DNA of 64,000 nucleotides. Origin: Actinoplanes subtropicus. Lineage in GTDB: Bacteria; Actinomycetota; Actinomycetes; Mycobacteriales; Micromonosporaceae. A program made the position numbers and the translations under genes. The notes under the pieces were generated by a model, which worked only from the letters and a program-made list of their open reading frames with translations, was not told the origin of the DNA and searched no databases. The DNA is taken from the NCBI RefSeq assembly GCF_000721705.1, contig NZ_JOJL01000013.1:186001-250000 (forward strand). The letters run 5' to 3'. Positions within the stretch are counted from its first letter, which is position 1. Every line of letters begins with the position of its first letter. This document shows positions 16,422 through 24,746 of this stretch, in pieces.

Positions 16422-16939
16422 TTCCTGTCCCCTCGTGTCGTCCAGGCTTGTTCGCACGCGTCCAGCCACTTCAGGTCCGCCTCCAGCCGTAGCACCTGAC
16501 CCTCGAGCAGCAGCCCCGCAACCGACCCGGGCGGCTCGGCCAGGGCGGCCCGCTGGGCGTCGCGCAGCAGGCGCAGCAACTCGCGCCGCTGGGCGTCGAC
16601 CAGCGCGATCGGGTCGGCCAGCCGAGCGGCCGCGGCGGCGGTCAGCTTCAGGTGGAAGTCGGTGGGCGCCGGCCGGGGCCACGCCACCTCGGTCAGCCAC
16701 TCGGCGACCCGGTGCTGGCCGGCCGGGGTCAGCGCGTACACCTTGCGGTCGCGGCCCTCGCCCTCGCCGGCCGGTTCCCAGGTGACCAGGCCGGCCTTCT
16801 CCAGCCGGGTCAGGGTCACGTAGATCTGCCCGTCGTTGAGCGCCTCGCCGAGCGGCCCGAGCGCGTCCCGCAGCCGGGCTCGCAGCTGATAGCCGTGCGA
16901 GGGCTCCTTGGCCAGCAAGGCCAGCACCACGTCCTGCAT
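16418..16939 (-). CDS. PadR-family transcriptional regulator
   Basis: A 173-residue repressor-type protein. The N-terminal winged helix (LLAKEPSHGYQLRARL, then NDGQIYVTLTRLEKAGLVTW) is diagnostic of PadR; the C-terminal part is the vinculin-like dimerisation region. It is first in the operon with the exporter genes, all overlapping by a few bases, so it probably controls its own transcription and that of the exporter in response to a transported compound. A repeated element in the leader (16952-16980) is the likely operator. Confidence 0.93.
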   Translation of the reverse strand: MQDVVLALLAKEPSHGYQLRARLRDALGPLGEALNDGQIYVTLTRLEKAGLVTWEPAGEGEGRDRKVYALTPAGQHRVAEWLTEVAWPRPAPTDFHLKLTAAAAARLADPIALVDAQRRELLRLLRDAQRAALAEPPGSVAGLLLEGQVLRLEADLKWLDACEQAWTTRGDRK

Positions 16940-16951
16940 CGTCCCTCCACC

Positions 16952-16980
16952 GATAACCGTTACCTGTCAGATAACCGTTA
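16952..16980. promoter_or_regulatory. Direct-repeat operator candidate for the PadR operon
   Basis: GATAACCGTTA occurs twice, at 16952-16962 and 16970-16980, 18 bases apart start to start, 13 bases upstream of the PadR start. Each copy contains the near-palindrome TAACCGTTA. Placement in the leader of an autoregulated PadR operon suggests a repressor site. Confidence 0.55.
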
Positions 16981-17065
16981 GCGGTACGGGTCCGTCAATC
17001 AGGGTTCTCCCTGACCCGAGGTACGCACCCTCGTCGGCCGGGGCCGGCAGCTTGTAGCTTGCAAG

Positions 17066-17821
17066 TCAAGCGGAAGCATCGCGGCGGCGCACCGAGCCCC
17101 GCGCGACCAGCTCGATCGTCACGGCGACCGCGATCGCCTCGACCGCGAGCAACGCCACCAGGACCATGAGCTGGGTAGCGCCGGCCTGCACCGCCGAACC
17201 ACCGCCGAGGAGTACGCCCACGAAGGCACCGGGCAACGTGACCAGGCCCACGGTGCGGGTCTGGTCGAGCGCCGGGACCAGCGCCTGACCCGCGGTCGGG
17301 CGGCAGACCTCGAGCGCGGCGTCGCGTGGCAGGAATCCGAGGGCCAGCGCCGCCTCGTACTCGCCGAAGCGGTTATGAAGCTCGTCGAGGGCCCGCCGGC
17401 CCGACAAGGAGGTCGCGGTCATCGCGCCGCCGATCAGGATGCCCGCGATCGGCAGCACCGCGACCTCGGACAGGGGCACCGCGCCCGCGGCGACGATCAG
17501 CACGCCGGCCGGCAACGCACCGGCCACAATCGGCAGGATGGTGAACCGGGCCAGATCCCAGGAACCGATCCGGCGAGCCGAGGTGGCGGCGGCCACCAGC
17601 ACCATCAAGGTGACGAAGGCGGCGGTGGCCCACCACGACCGCAGCACCGCGGCGATCAGGACCGACACGGCCGCCAGCTGGACGATCGCCCGCAACGAGG
17701 CCGAGACGATGGCGCGGCCGGCGCCCAACCGGCCGGCCAGCGCGGCGGCCACGGCCAGCAACACCAGCGCCGCCAACACGACGGCGAAGACGGGACCGAT
17801 CGAAACCGCTGCCTGGCTCAA
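17066..17821 (-). CDS. FetB-like (UPF0014) ABC transporter permease
   Basis: A 251-residue membrane protein of the UPF0014/FetB family with about six to seven helices. The typical core ISLRAIVQL-type segment is seen as VSASLRAIVQLAAVSVLIAA, followed by IAGILIGGAMTATSLSGRRAL and VGLVTLPGAFVGVLLGG. In Escherichia coli FetAB exports iron under oxidative stress. No FetA-like ATPase is next to it here, so it is either an orphan or uses an ATPase encoded elsewhere. Confidence 0.88.
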   Translation of the reverse strand: MSQAAVSIGPVFAVVLAALVLLAVAAALAGRLGAGRAIVSASLRAIVQLAAVSVLIAAVLRSWWATAAFVTLMVLVAAATSARRIGSWDLARFTILPIVAGALPAGVLIVAAGAVPLSEVAVLPIAGILIGGAMTATSLSGRRALDELHNRFGEYEAALALGFLPRDAALEVCRPTAGQALVPALDQTRTVGLVTLPGAFVGVLLGGGSAVQAGATQLMVLVALLAVEAIAVAVTIELVARGSVRRRDASA

Positions 17822-17961
17822 CCCCGGCCCTCCGCATTCACCGAATCCTCAGGTGACCGTACGGAGGTTCCCGATCGCGAACCAACTCGCCCGTCCATTC
17901 GTGGCCACGGGCCGAGGCCGAACTCGTCCGATCAGCGTGACCCGGTGCGGTGGACGTGGCC

Positions 17962-18876
17962 CTACCTTCCCGGGGTGTAGTGGCCGGCGGTGTCGCCCTC
18001 GAGGATCTGGCTGCGCCGGCCGTCGATGCCGGCCGGGACGTCTCCGGCGACGGTGACGCGGAACAGCCGCCGGGGCTGGGTGCCGTAGTCGTCCGGGGCG
18101 TAGTGCTGGGTGATGCGGTTGTCGAAGACCACCAGGTCGCCGACGTTCCACTGCACGCGCAGCACGTTCTCCGGGCGGATGACGTACGCCTGCAGCAGTC
18201 GCAGGATGTCCCGGGACTCGGTGCCGGACAGCCCGACCAGCCGCTGGGCGAACCCGCCGATGAACAGGCCGCGCTCGCCGCTCTCCGGGTGCACCCGGAC
18301 GACCGGGTGGGCGGTCTGGTAACGCCGGGAGACGAACACCTTGTGGTATTCGGCGGCCTCCTCGGTCGCGAACTGCGGCCGTACGTAGTCGTAGTCGTTG
18401 GTGTGCACGGCCTGCAGCGAGTCGGCCAGCGCCCGCAGCGGTTCGGGCAGGTCCCGGTAGGCGGCCGCGGCGTTGGCGATCAGGGTGTTGCCGCCGTACG
18501 CCGGGACGACGACGGCACGCAGCGTGGAGACGGCCGGCGGGCTCTGCACGAAGGTGACGTCGGTGTGCCAGTTGTTGGCGCGGACGCCCTCGTCGCCCTG
18601 GACCCGCAGGATGTTCGGCTGCCCGGCGACCGACGGGACGGTCGGGTGGGCGGTGGTGAGCGGGCCGAACCGGGCGGCGAAGCGCAGTTGCTGGTCGTCG
18701 TCGAGGTGCTGGCCGCGGAAGACGAGCGCCTTGTGCGCCAGCAGGGCGGCCCGGATCTCGGCGAACACGGCGTCGTCGAGGTCGGCGCTCAGGTCGACGC
18801 CGCCGATCTCGGCGCCGATGCGGCCACCGATCTGCCGTACGTCGATCGAGACCGCGGGGCGGGTGTCTACGGACAT
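17962..18876 (-). CDS. TauD/TfdA-family Fe(II)/2-oxoglutarate dioxygenase
   Basis: A 304-residue cytoplasmic dioxygenase. The iron ligands are visible as WHTDVTF (H-x-D) and the distal His in RITQHYAPDD; the 2-oxoglutarate-binding Arg is in RRLFRVTVAGD. The family oxidises the carbon next to a sulfonate, sulfate ester or ether oxygen, releasing sulfite or sulfate. Its position next to a sulfonate transporter and an LLM monooxygenase supports alkylsulfonate or sulfate-ester use as a sulfur source. It is transcribed away from the hydrolase at 18983. Confidence 0.92.
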   Translation of the reverse strand: MSVDTRPAVSIDVRQIGGRIGAEIGGVDLSADLDDAVFAEIRAALLAHKALVFRGQHLDDDQQLRFAARFGPLTTAHPTVPSVAGQPNILRVQGDEGVRANNWHTDVTFVQSPPAVSTLRAVVVPAYGGNTLIANAAAAYRDLPEPLRALADSLQAVHTNDYDYVRPQFATEEAAEYHKVFVSRRYQTAHPVVRVHPESGERGLFIGGFAQRLVGLSGTESRDILRLLQAYVIRPENVLRVQWNVGDLVVFDNRITQHYAPDDYGTQPRRLFRVTVAGDVPAGIDGRRSQILEGDTAGHYTPGR

Positions 18877-18921
18877 GGTTTCTCCCGATGGAGGTGTCGC
18901 GGAAAGGAGGAGGCCTTCATC

Positions 18922-18957
18922 AAATATCCCTAACTCCTATATGTCAAGTAGGGATTT
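18922..18957. promoter_or_regulatory. Promoter and inverted repeat between tauD-like gene and hydrolase
   Basis: The arms AAATATCCCTA (18922-18932) and TAGGGATTT (18949-18957) are inverted copies with a two-base insertion in the left arm. On the minus strand a TTGACA (-35 type) at 18947-18942 and an AT-rich GATATT (-10 type) lie inside the element, so a regulator bound here would control the dioxygenase gene, and possibly the divergent hydrolase. Sulfur control is an inference. Confidence 0.45.
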
Positions 18958-18982
18958 GGCCGCCGTACGATACGGTCCGTGC

Positions 18983-20479
18983 GTGCGCAATGATCGACTC
19001 TGGCTGGTCACGACGACCGTGATTGCCCTGGTGGCCGCGCTGCTCGGCGGGTTGCTGCTCGCCGGGGCGGGCGGTTCGGCGACACACCGGCACGTGACGG
19101 TCGGCGGGGTGCCGCTCGACGAGGTGCACCCGCACGACGCGACCGGTGGCCCGCGCCGGCCCGGGGTGGTGGTGGCGCACGGGTTCGCCGGCTCGGCGCG
19201 GCTGATGGCGCCCTTCGGCGACACGCTCGCGGCCAGCGGTTACGTGGTGGTGCTGCTCGATTTCGCCGGGCACGGCGCCGACCGGCGGCCCCTGCCGGAC
19301 GACGCGGCGGGCACCGACGCCTCCACCGAGGAGCTGCAGCACGACCTCGACGTGGCGATCACCCACCTGCGCGGGCTGCCGGACGTCGACCCGGACCGGA
19401 TCGCGCTGGTCGGCCACTCGATGGGCGCCTCGGCGGTCACTCGCTATGCGGGCACCCATCCGGTTATCAAGGCGACCGTCGCGATCTCGTTGCCGGGCCT
19501 GCCGCCGCGGTTGCCCGAGCGGCTGCTCACCCTCGTGGGACAGCTCGAGTTCCCCGGATTCCGCACCGTGGCGGAGCAGGCTGCCAAGGGAGTGGACACA
19601 GGCCGGTCGGCTGTCGTCGTGCCCGGGGTGGAGCACATCTCCATCCTGTACGCGCCGCGTACCCATCGGGAGATGGTGTCCTTCCTGGCGGACAGCTTCG
19701 GCCGGCCGGCCACGGACAGCCCGCTGCCGTCGCCGATGCGCCGCGTAGCCGGGGCCGGCGCGTTGCTCGTCGCCCTACTCGTTGGACTGTTCCCGATCGG
19801 CTGGCTGCTGCTCGGCGGCGTGCGGCGGAACAGGCCACGGTTCGAGCCCCGGCGCCTGGTCCGGACGGTCCCGGTCGCCGCCGCGGCGCTCGCCGTTGCC
19901 TCGGTGACAGCGCGCTGGCTGCCGACCGACCGGCTGCCACAGGCCATCGCCGGCTACCTCGTGGGCCTGACCGTGGTCGGCGGGGCCGCGATGCTCGCGT
20001 ACGACCGCTTCCGCCCGGCCCCACCACCGGCCGAGCCGGCATCCCGCCCGGCAACCCGCCGCCGGGCGCTGGCCGCGCCGATCCTGCTCGGATACGCCGC
20101 CGTGACGATCGCGCTCCCGCTGAACCTGGGCCTCACCTACGCCCTCCCGACCGGCGATCGGCGCTGGCTGCTGCCGATCGTCTGGGCGGGCTTCGCGCTG
20201 CTCGCGTACGCCGGCGACCGCCTCTCCGCCGGCAACCCGCCGGGCCTGCTGGTCGTGTCGGCGATCGCGGTGGCGGCCCTGACCGGCGCGGCGGTCGCCG
20301 GCCTCGTCTCCGGTTTCGTGGTACTCGTCGTGCCCCCGCTGGCGGTGCTGCTGCTCATCCAGGCGGCGTGGGCCGGGGTTCTGCACGCCTTCGCCGCGCC
20401 GCGCTGGCTGATCGCCGCGATGGGCGCCCTGCTCGTGACCTGGCCGATCTCGGCCGCGTTACCGCTGGTCGGGCAATAA
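18983..20479 (+). CDS. Alpha/beta hydrolase fused to a C-terminal polytopic membrane domain
   Basis: A 498-residue protein: an N-terminal helix (VIALVAALLGGLLLAGAG), an alpha/beta-hydrolase domain (about 35-235) with VVVAHGFAGS (oxyanion region), nucleophile Ser in LVGHSMGASAV and His in VPGVEHISI, then about seven membrane helices to the C-terminus. Start is GTG 18983; there is no ribosome site, and a TACGAT-like -10 box lies about 15 bases upstream, so the transcript may be leaderless. The substrate is unknown; its place between two sulfur genes may be chance. Confidence 0.82.
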   Translation: MRNDRLWLVTTTVIALVAALLGGLLLAGAGGSATHRHVTVGGVPLDEVHPHDATGGPRRPGVVVAHGFAGSARLMAPFGDTLAASGYVVVLLDFAGHGADRRPLPDDAAGTDASTEELQHDLDVAITHLRGLPDVDPDRIALVGHSMGASAVTRYAGTHPVIKATVAISLPGLPPRLPERLLTLVGQLEFPGFRTVAEQAAKGVDTGRSAVVVPGVEHISILYAPRTHREMVSFLADSFGRPATDSPLPSPMRRVAGAGALLVALLVGLFPIGWLLLGGVRRNRPRFEPRRLVRTVPVAAAALAVASVTARWLPTDRLPQAIAGYLVGLTVVGGAAMLAYDRFRPAPPPAEPASRPATRRRALAAPILLGYAAVTIALPLNLGLTYALPTGDRRWLLPIVWAGFALLAYAGDRLSAGNPPGLLVVSAIAVAALTGAAVAGLVSGFVVLVVPPLAVLLLIQAAWAGVLHAFAAPRWLIAAMGALLVTWPISAALPLVGQ

Positions 20480-20503
20480 CCCACTGCTCCTATGGGAATT
20501 ATA

Positions 20504-20519
20504 TGTGACACCGGTCACA
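20504..20519. promoter_or_regulatory. CRP/FNR-type palindrome
   Basis: TGTGACACCGGTCACA fits the TGTGA-N6-TCACA consensus exactly. It lies just upstream of the promoter for the leader peptide and sulfonate operon, so it could link this operon to a CRP-family regulator. Confidence 0.5.
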
Positions 20520-20525
20520 AAGTGG

Positions 20526-20555
20526 CTGACGTGGACCACTGCTGACCCCTACCTT
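20526..20555 (+). promoter_or_regulatory. Promoter of the leader peptide/sulfonate operon
   Basis: CTGACG (20526-20531) and TACCTT (20550-20555) are 18 bases apart, a plausible vegetative -35/-10 pair. The -10 box ends seven bases before the ATG of the leader peptide, so transcription would begin at or within a base of the start codon and the leader would be translated without a 5' UTR. Confidence 0.5.
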
Positions 20556-20562
20556 GGCTGAC

Positions 20563-20634
20563 ATGTACCGGAGCACGCGCCTCACCAAGCGTCGCTTCGT
20601 CGACTTGCTCCGGGTGTCCAGCAGCACCTGTTGA
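20563..20634 (+). CDS. Cysteine-terminated leader peptide of the sulfonate operon
   Basis: A 23-codon frame: MYRSTRLTKRRFVDLLRV followed by SSSTC and a TGA stop. The pattern of a basic segment, (H/F)VDLLRV, small residues and a final Cys is that of the short leader peptides found upstream of sulfur-assimilation genes in actinobacteria, which couple translation of the last Cys codon to expression of the downstream genes. Start at ATG 20563 needs no ribosome site if the transcript begins there. It lies 98 bases upstream of the ssuA-like gene, with a hairpin just after the stop. Confidence 0.82.
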   Translation: MYRSTRLTKRRFVDLLRVSSSTC

Positions 20635-20639
20635 GGTCC

Positions 20640-20664
20640 GACGGCGCGCGACGACGCCGCCGTC
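20640..20664 (+). terminator. Candidate attenuator hairpin after the leader peptide
   Basis: Arms GACGGCG (20640-20646) and CGCCGTC (20658-20664) with an 11-base loop start six bases after the leader stop codon and are followed by a pyrimidine-rich run (ccccctcccctctttc). A ribosome stalled at the Cys codon would cover the left arm, so the hairpin could form only when cysteinyl-tRNA is plentiful. Confidence 0.45.
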
Positions 20665-20732
20665 CCCCTCCCCTCTTTCACCCGACGCCGGCATGCAGCC
20701 CGGTCACTGAACCCTGCCCTGAGGAGACATTC

Positions 20733-21749
20733 ATGAAACGCAGATCCGCCCTGGTCGGTGCCGTCCTGGCGGCCACCCTCCTGTCCGGCTGCGGGTCGGG
20801 CGCCGGCGCCTCCGGTGGCAAGGAGGTCACCGAGCTGCGCTACCAGGGCTCGGTCGGCGCCGTCACCCTGCCCGAGCTCGCCGCGGACCTCGGCTACCTG
20901 GGCAACGTCAAGCTCAAGTGGATCGGCAACACGATCAGCGGCCCGCAGGACATCCAGGCCGCCACCACCGGCGATGTCGACTTCGGCGGCGCGTTCAACG
21001 GCGCGATCGTGAAGCTCGCCGCCTCCAAGGCACCGATCAAGGCGGTGATCGGCTACTACGGCGTGGACAAGGACGCGTACACCGGCTTCTACGTCCTCAA
21101 TGACAGCCCGATCAAGACGGCGCGGGACCTGATCGGCAAGAAGATCGGCGTCAACACGCTGGGCGCGCACTCCGAGGCCGTCGTCAAGACGTACCTCACC
21201 CGGGCCGGGCTGACCCCGGACGAGATCAAGCAGGTGGAGCTGGTCGTGGTGCCGCCGGTCAACACCGAGCAGTCGGTGCGGCAGCATCAGATCGACGTCG
21301 GCGCCCTGGGCGGCACGCTGCGCGACAAGGCGCTGGCGCACGGCGGCATCCGGCCGCTGTTCACCGACTTCCAGCTCCTGGGCAACTTCACCGCCGGCAG
21401 TTACGTCTTCCGCGACGACTTCCTCAAGAAGAATCCGGACACCGTGCGGACGTTCGTGGCCGGCGTGGCGAAGGCCATCGAGTGGGCCCGCACCACCCCG
21501 CGCGACCAGGTCATCGCCCGGTTCCAGCAGATCCTCACCAAACGGGCCCGCAACGAGGACAACACCCAGCTGCAGTTCTGGAAGAGCTACGGCGTCAACG
21601 GCAAGGGCGGCGTCATCGAGGAGAAGGAGTTCAGCACCTGGGTCGACTGGCTGAAGAACGCCGGCGAGCTGAACGGCAAGGACGTCAAGGCCACCGACAT
21701 CTACACCAACGAGTTCAACCCGTACGCCTCGGGCGGTGGGGCGGCATGA
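20733..21749 (+). CDS. ssuA: Aliphatic sulfonate ABC transporter substrate-binding lipoprotein
   Basis: A 338-residue SsuA/NitT-type binding protein: signal peptide with lipobox LLSGCGS, then LRYQGSVGAVTLPELAADLG, the ligand-cleft loop IQAATTGDVDFGGAFNGAIV and TARDLIGKKIGVNTLGAHSE, typical of sulfonate-binding proteins. ATG 20733 is chosen, with GAGGAG seven bases upstream. It is first in a tightly overlapping operon with ATPase, permease and monooxygenase and lies behind the Cys leader peptide. The exact ligand (alkylsulfonate, sulfate ester or related organosulfur) is not fixed by the sequence. Confidence 0.88.
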   Translation: MKRRSALVGAVLAATLLSGCGSGAGASGGKEVTELRYQGSVGAVTLPELAADLGYLGNVKLKWIGNTISGPQDIQAATTGDVDFGGAFNGAIVKLAASKAPIKAVIGYYGVDKDAYTGFYVLNDSPIKTARDLIGKKIGVNTLGAHSEAVVKTYLTRAGLTPDEIKQVELVVVPPVNTEQSVRQHQIDVGALGGTLRDKALAHGGIRPLFTDFQLLGNFTAGSYVFRDDFLKKNPDTVRTFVAGVAKAIEWARTTPRDQVIARFQQILTKRARNEDNTQLQFWKSYGVNGKGGVIEEKEFSTWVDWLKNAGELNGKDVKATDIYTNEFNPYASGGGAA

Positions 21750-22549
21750 CCGCGATCCACATCGAGAACGTCAGCAAGGTCTTCGAGGCCCGCGGCGCCA
21801 CGGTGACCGCCCTGGATGGAATCGACCTCCAGGTACGCGCCGGCGAATTCCTGGTCATCGTCGGTCCCAGTGGCTGTGGCAAGTCCACACTTCTGGACCT
21901 GATCGGCGGGCTGGCCACGCCCAGCGCCGGCCGGATCCTGGTAGCCGGCCAGGAGGTCACCGGGCCCGGGCTGGACCGGGGCGTGGTCTTCCAGCAGTAC
22001 GCGCTATTGCCGTGGCGCACCGCCCAGGGCAACGTCGAGTTCGGGCTCGAGGCCAAGAACGTGCCCCGCCGCGACCGGGCCGCCCGGGCCGGCGAATACC
22101 TCGACCTGGTCGGGCTGTCGGCGTTCCACGACCGCTACCCGCACGAGCTCTCCGGCGGCATGAAGCAGCGCGTCGCGATCGCCCGCAGTCTCGCCTTCGA
22201 CCCGGAGGTGCTGCTGATGGACGAGCCGTTCGCGGCGCTCGACGCGCAGACCCGCGACGGCCTGCAGGACGAGTTGCTGCGCATCTGGGAGCGGACCGGC
22301 AAGACCGTCGTGTTCATCACCCACGGCATCGAGGAGGCCGTCTATCTCGGCCAGCGGGTCGCCGTGATGACCTCCCGGCCGGGCCGGATCAAGCAGGTGG
22401 TGGACGTGCCGCTCACCGCCCGGTCGGCCACCGAGGACCTGCGCAGCGACCCCGAGTTCGCCCACTACCGGCACGAGATCTGGAGCCTGCTGCGCGACGA
22501 GGTCGACAAGGCCCGCGCCGCGGAACTGAAGGAGGTCGCCCGTGTCTAG
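21746..22549 (+). CDS. ssuB: Sulfonate ABC transporter ATPase
   Basis: A 267-residue ATPase with Walker A (GPSGCGKST), Q-loop (GVVFQQYALLPWRT), signature (LSGGMKQR), Walker B (VLLMDEPFAALD) and switch His (FITHGIEEAV). The Q-loop LLPWRT and the C-terminal MTSRPGRIKQVVDVPL are typical of the nitrate/taurine/sulfonate group. It overlaps ssuA by four bases (ATGA) and powers uptake through the permease encoded next. Confidence 0.93.
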   Translation: MTAIHIENVSKVFEARGATVTALDGIDLQVRAGEFLVIVGPSGCGKSTLLDLIGGLATPSAGRILVAGQEVTGPGLDRGVVFQQYALLPWRTAQGNVEFGLEAKNVPRRDRAARAGEYLDLVGLSAFHDRYPHELSGGMKQRVAIARSLAFDPEVLLMDEPFAALDAQTRDGLQDELLRIWERTGKTVVFITHGIEEAVYLGQRVAVMTSRPGRIKQVVDVPLTARSATEDLRSDPEFAHYRHEIWSLLRDEVDKARAAELKEVARV

Positions 22550-23390
22550 CGCCACGGACACCCGGGTCGTGATCGAGCCGCGCGCTGCGGTTGTCGCGCG
22601 GCCCACGCCGTACGGCAAGGGAAAGCGTCTTTTGCAGGTGGCCGGAAACCTGTCGACACGGCTGGCGGCGGTGGTGGCACTGGCCCTGGTCTGGGAGATC
22701 TTCCCACGGCTCGGGCTGGTCGACGCCGTCTTCCTGCCGCCGCTGTCCACGGTGCTGGCCGACTGGTGGCAGCTGCTGCTGTCGGGCCAGCTGTGGGAGC
22801 ACACCGAGGCCAGCCTGATCCGGTCGCTGAGCGGCTTCGGCCTGGCCATCGTGCTCACCATCCCGCTCGGCCTGGTGATCGGCTGGTACAAACCGGTTGC
22901 GAACGTGCTGAACCCGCTGCTCGAGCTGTTCCGCAACACGGCCGCGCTGGCCCTGCTCCCGGTCTTCGTCCTGATCCTGGGACTTGGCGAAACTTCCAAA
23001 ATCGCCATCATCACGTACGCGTGTGCCTGGCCCATCCTGCTGAACACGATCAGCGGGGTGCGCACCGTCGACCCGCTGTTGATCAAGTCGGCGCGCTCGC
23101 TGGGTCTCGGCCCGCTGCGCCTGTTCCAGAAGGTTGTCCTGCCCGCGGCCGTCCCGACGATCTTCACGGGCATCCGGCTGGCCGGCGCGTACTCCATCCT
23201 GATCTTGATCGCGGCCGAGATGGTCGGCGCCAAGGCCGGCCTCGGCTATCTCATCAACTACGCCCAGTACAACTTCGCGGTGCCCGACATGTACGCCGGG
23301 ATCATCACCATCTCGGCCATCGGGCTGATCGTCAACCAGCTGCTCATCGCCCTGGAACGCCGCTTTTCCACCTGGAGGACCACCTCATGA
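22542..23390 (+). CDS. ssuC: Sulfonate ABC transporter permease
   Basis: A 282-residue permease with about six helices and the cytoplasmic docking loop KSARSLGLGPLRLFQKVVLP. Start is GTG 22542, which overlaps the ATPase gene by eight bases; an AAGGAGG sequence just upstream supports it. The N-terminus carries an unusually long polar stretch (about 45 residues) before the first helix. It forms the membrane channel of the SsuABC-like importer. Confidence 0.92.
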   Translation: MSSATDTRVVIEPRAAVVARPTPYGKGKRLLQVAGNLSTRLAAVVALALVWEIFPRLGLVDAVFLPPLSTVLADWWQLLLSGQLWEHTEASLIRSLSGFGLAIVLTIPLGLVIGWYKPVANVLNPLLELFRNTAALALLPVFVLILGLGETSKIAIITYACAWPILLNTISGVRTVDPLLIKSARSLGLGPLRLFQKVVLPAAVPTIFTGIRLAGAYSILILIAAEMVGAKAGLGYLINYAQYNFAVPDMYAGIITISAIGLIVNQLLIALERRFSTWRTTS

Positions 23391-24736
23391 CCCGCCGTCC
23401 CGGACACCTGCACCTGAACGCCTTCCTCATGGATGTCGGGCACCACGAGGCTGCCTGGCGGCTGCCGGAGAGCAACCCGTACGCACATGTGGACGTCGCC
23501 CACTACACGAACCTCGCCCGGATCGCCGAACGGGGCAAGCTCGACTCGCTCTTCCTCGCCGACGGCCCGGTCCTCTGGAGCGACGTGGCCCGCCGCCCGG
23601 CCGGCGTGCTCGAGCCGACCGTGCTGCTCACCGCGCTGGCCGTGGCCACCACCCACATCGGACTGATCGCGACGGCGTCCACCACCTACAACGAGCCGTA
23701 CAACCTGGCCCGCCGCTTCGCGTCGCTCGACCGGATCAGCGGCGGCCGGGCCGGCTGGAACATCGTCACGACGGCGGGCATCGACGCGGCCCGCAACTTC
23801 AACCTTGACCACCTGCCGGCCCACCGGGAACGGTACGAGAGGGCGGCCGAGTTCGTCGACGTGTCCCTGAAACTGTGGGACTCGTGGGACGACGACGCGA
23901 TCCTCGCCGACAAGGAGTCCGGCGTCTGGGGCGACAACGCCAAGATCTACCCGGCCGGCCACGCCGGCCACTTCTACCGGGTGGCCGGCGCGCTGAACGT
24001 CCCGCGGTCCGCCCAGGGCCGGCCCGTCCTGGTCCAGGCCGGCTCCTCGGAGAACGGGCGGAACTTCGCTGCCCGGTACGCCGAGGCGGTCTTCACCGCG
24101 CACCAGACACTCGGCGACGCGCAGACGTTCTACGACGACCTGAAGCGGCGGGCCCTGGAGTTCGGCCGCGACCCCGGCCACGTCAAGATCCTGCCCGGCA
24201 TCGTCCCCGTCATCGGGGCCACCGAGGCCGAGGCCCGCGAGCGCTCGGAAGAGCTTAACCGGCTGATCCGCCCCGAGTACGCCCTGCCCCAGCTCGCCGA
24301 ACTCCTCGGCGTCGACGCGGCCGACCTGCGGCTGGACGCCGAACTGCCGGCCGGCCTGCCCGAGGAGGAGCAGATCGAGGGCGCCAAGAGCCGCCGCACG
24401 CTGGTGGTCAACCTGGCCCGCCGCGAGCGGCTCACCGTGCGCGAGGTGATCGCCCGGCTGGGCGGCGGCCGCGGCCACCTCACCTTCGCCGGCACGCCGG
24501 TCCAGGTCGCCGACGCCATCCAGCAGTGGTACGACGCGGGCGCCGCCGACGGCTTCAACATCATGCCCCCGGTCCTGCCCACCGGCCTGGAGGCGTTCGT
24601 CGACGAGGTCCTGCCCATCCTCCGCGAACGGGGACTCTTCCGCACCGAATACACCGGCACCACGCTGCGGGACCACCTGGGCCTGCCCCGCCCGGAGAAC
24701 AGCAACACCGCAGCCCGCCAGGCGACGGCCGCCTGA
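23387..24736 (+). CDS. LLM-class flavin-dependent monooxygenase (NtaA/SnaA/DszA type)
   Basis: A 449-residue luciferase-like monooxygenase. Features of the NtaA/SnaA/DszA/DmoA branch: HLNAFLMDVGHHEAAWRLP at the N-terminus, DSLFLADGPVLWSD, TTYNEPYNLARRFASLDRIS, GRAGWNIVTT, and VLVQAGSSENGRNFAARYAE. It uses reduced FMN from a separate reductase to oxidise an organosulfur or related compound. ATG 23387 overlaps the permease stop by four bases, so it is the last gene of the sulfonate operon and probably frees sulfite from the imported compound. No flavin reductase gene is in the operon. Confidence 0.9.
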   Translation: MTRRPGHLHLNAFLMDVGHHEAAWRLPESNPYAHVDVAHYTNLARIAERGKLDSLFLADGPVLWSDVARRPAGVLEPTVLLTALAVATTHIGLIATASTTYNEPYNLARRFASLDRISGGRAGWNIVTTAGIDAARNFNLDHLPAHRERYERAAEFVDVSLKLWDSWDDDAILADKESGVWGDNAKIYPAGHAGHFYRVAGALNVPRSAQGRPVLVQAGSSENGRNFAARYAEAVFTAHQTLGDAQTFYDDLKRRALEFGRDPGHVKILPGIVPVIGATEAEARERSEELNRLIRPEYALPQLAELLGVDAADLRLDAELPAGLPEEEQIEGAKSRRTLVVNLARRERLTVREVIARLGGGRGHLTFAGTPVQVADAIQQWYDAGAADGFNIMPPVLPTGLEAFVDEVLPILRERGLFRTEYTGTTLRDHLGLPRPENSNTAARQATAA

Positions 24737-24746
24737 CTCCCGGGAC

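Noticed and set aside
17038..17066. CTTGCAAG palindrome next to the end of the FetB-like gene as an operator
   Set aside because: It is only eight bases long and sits at a gene 3' end, with no start codon downstream that it could control.
18867..18920. A short frame MKASSFP...KPCP upstream of the tauD-like gene as a second Cys leader peptide
   Set aside because: It lacks the (H/F)VDLLRV pattern, has Cys followed by Pro rather than a stop, and overlaps the start codon of the dioxygenase gene; chance is more likely.
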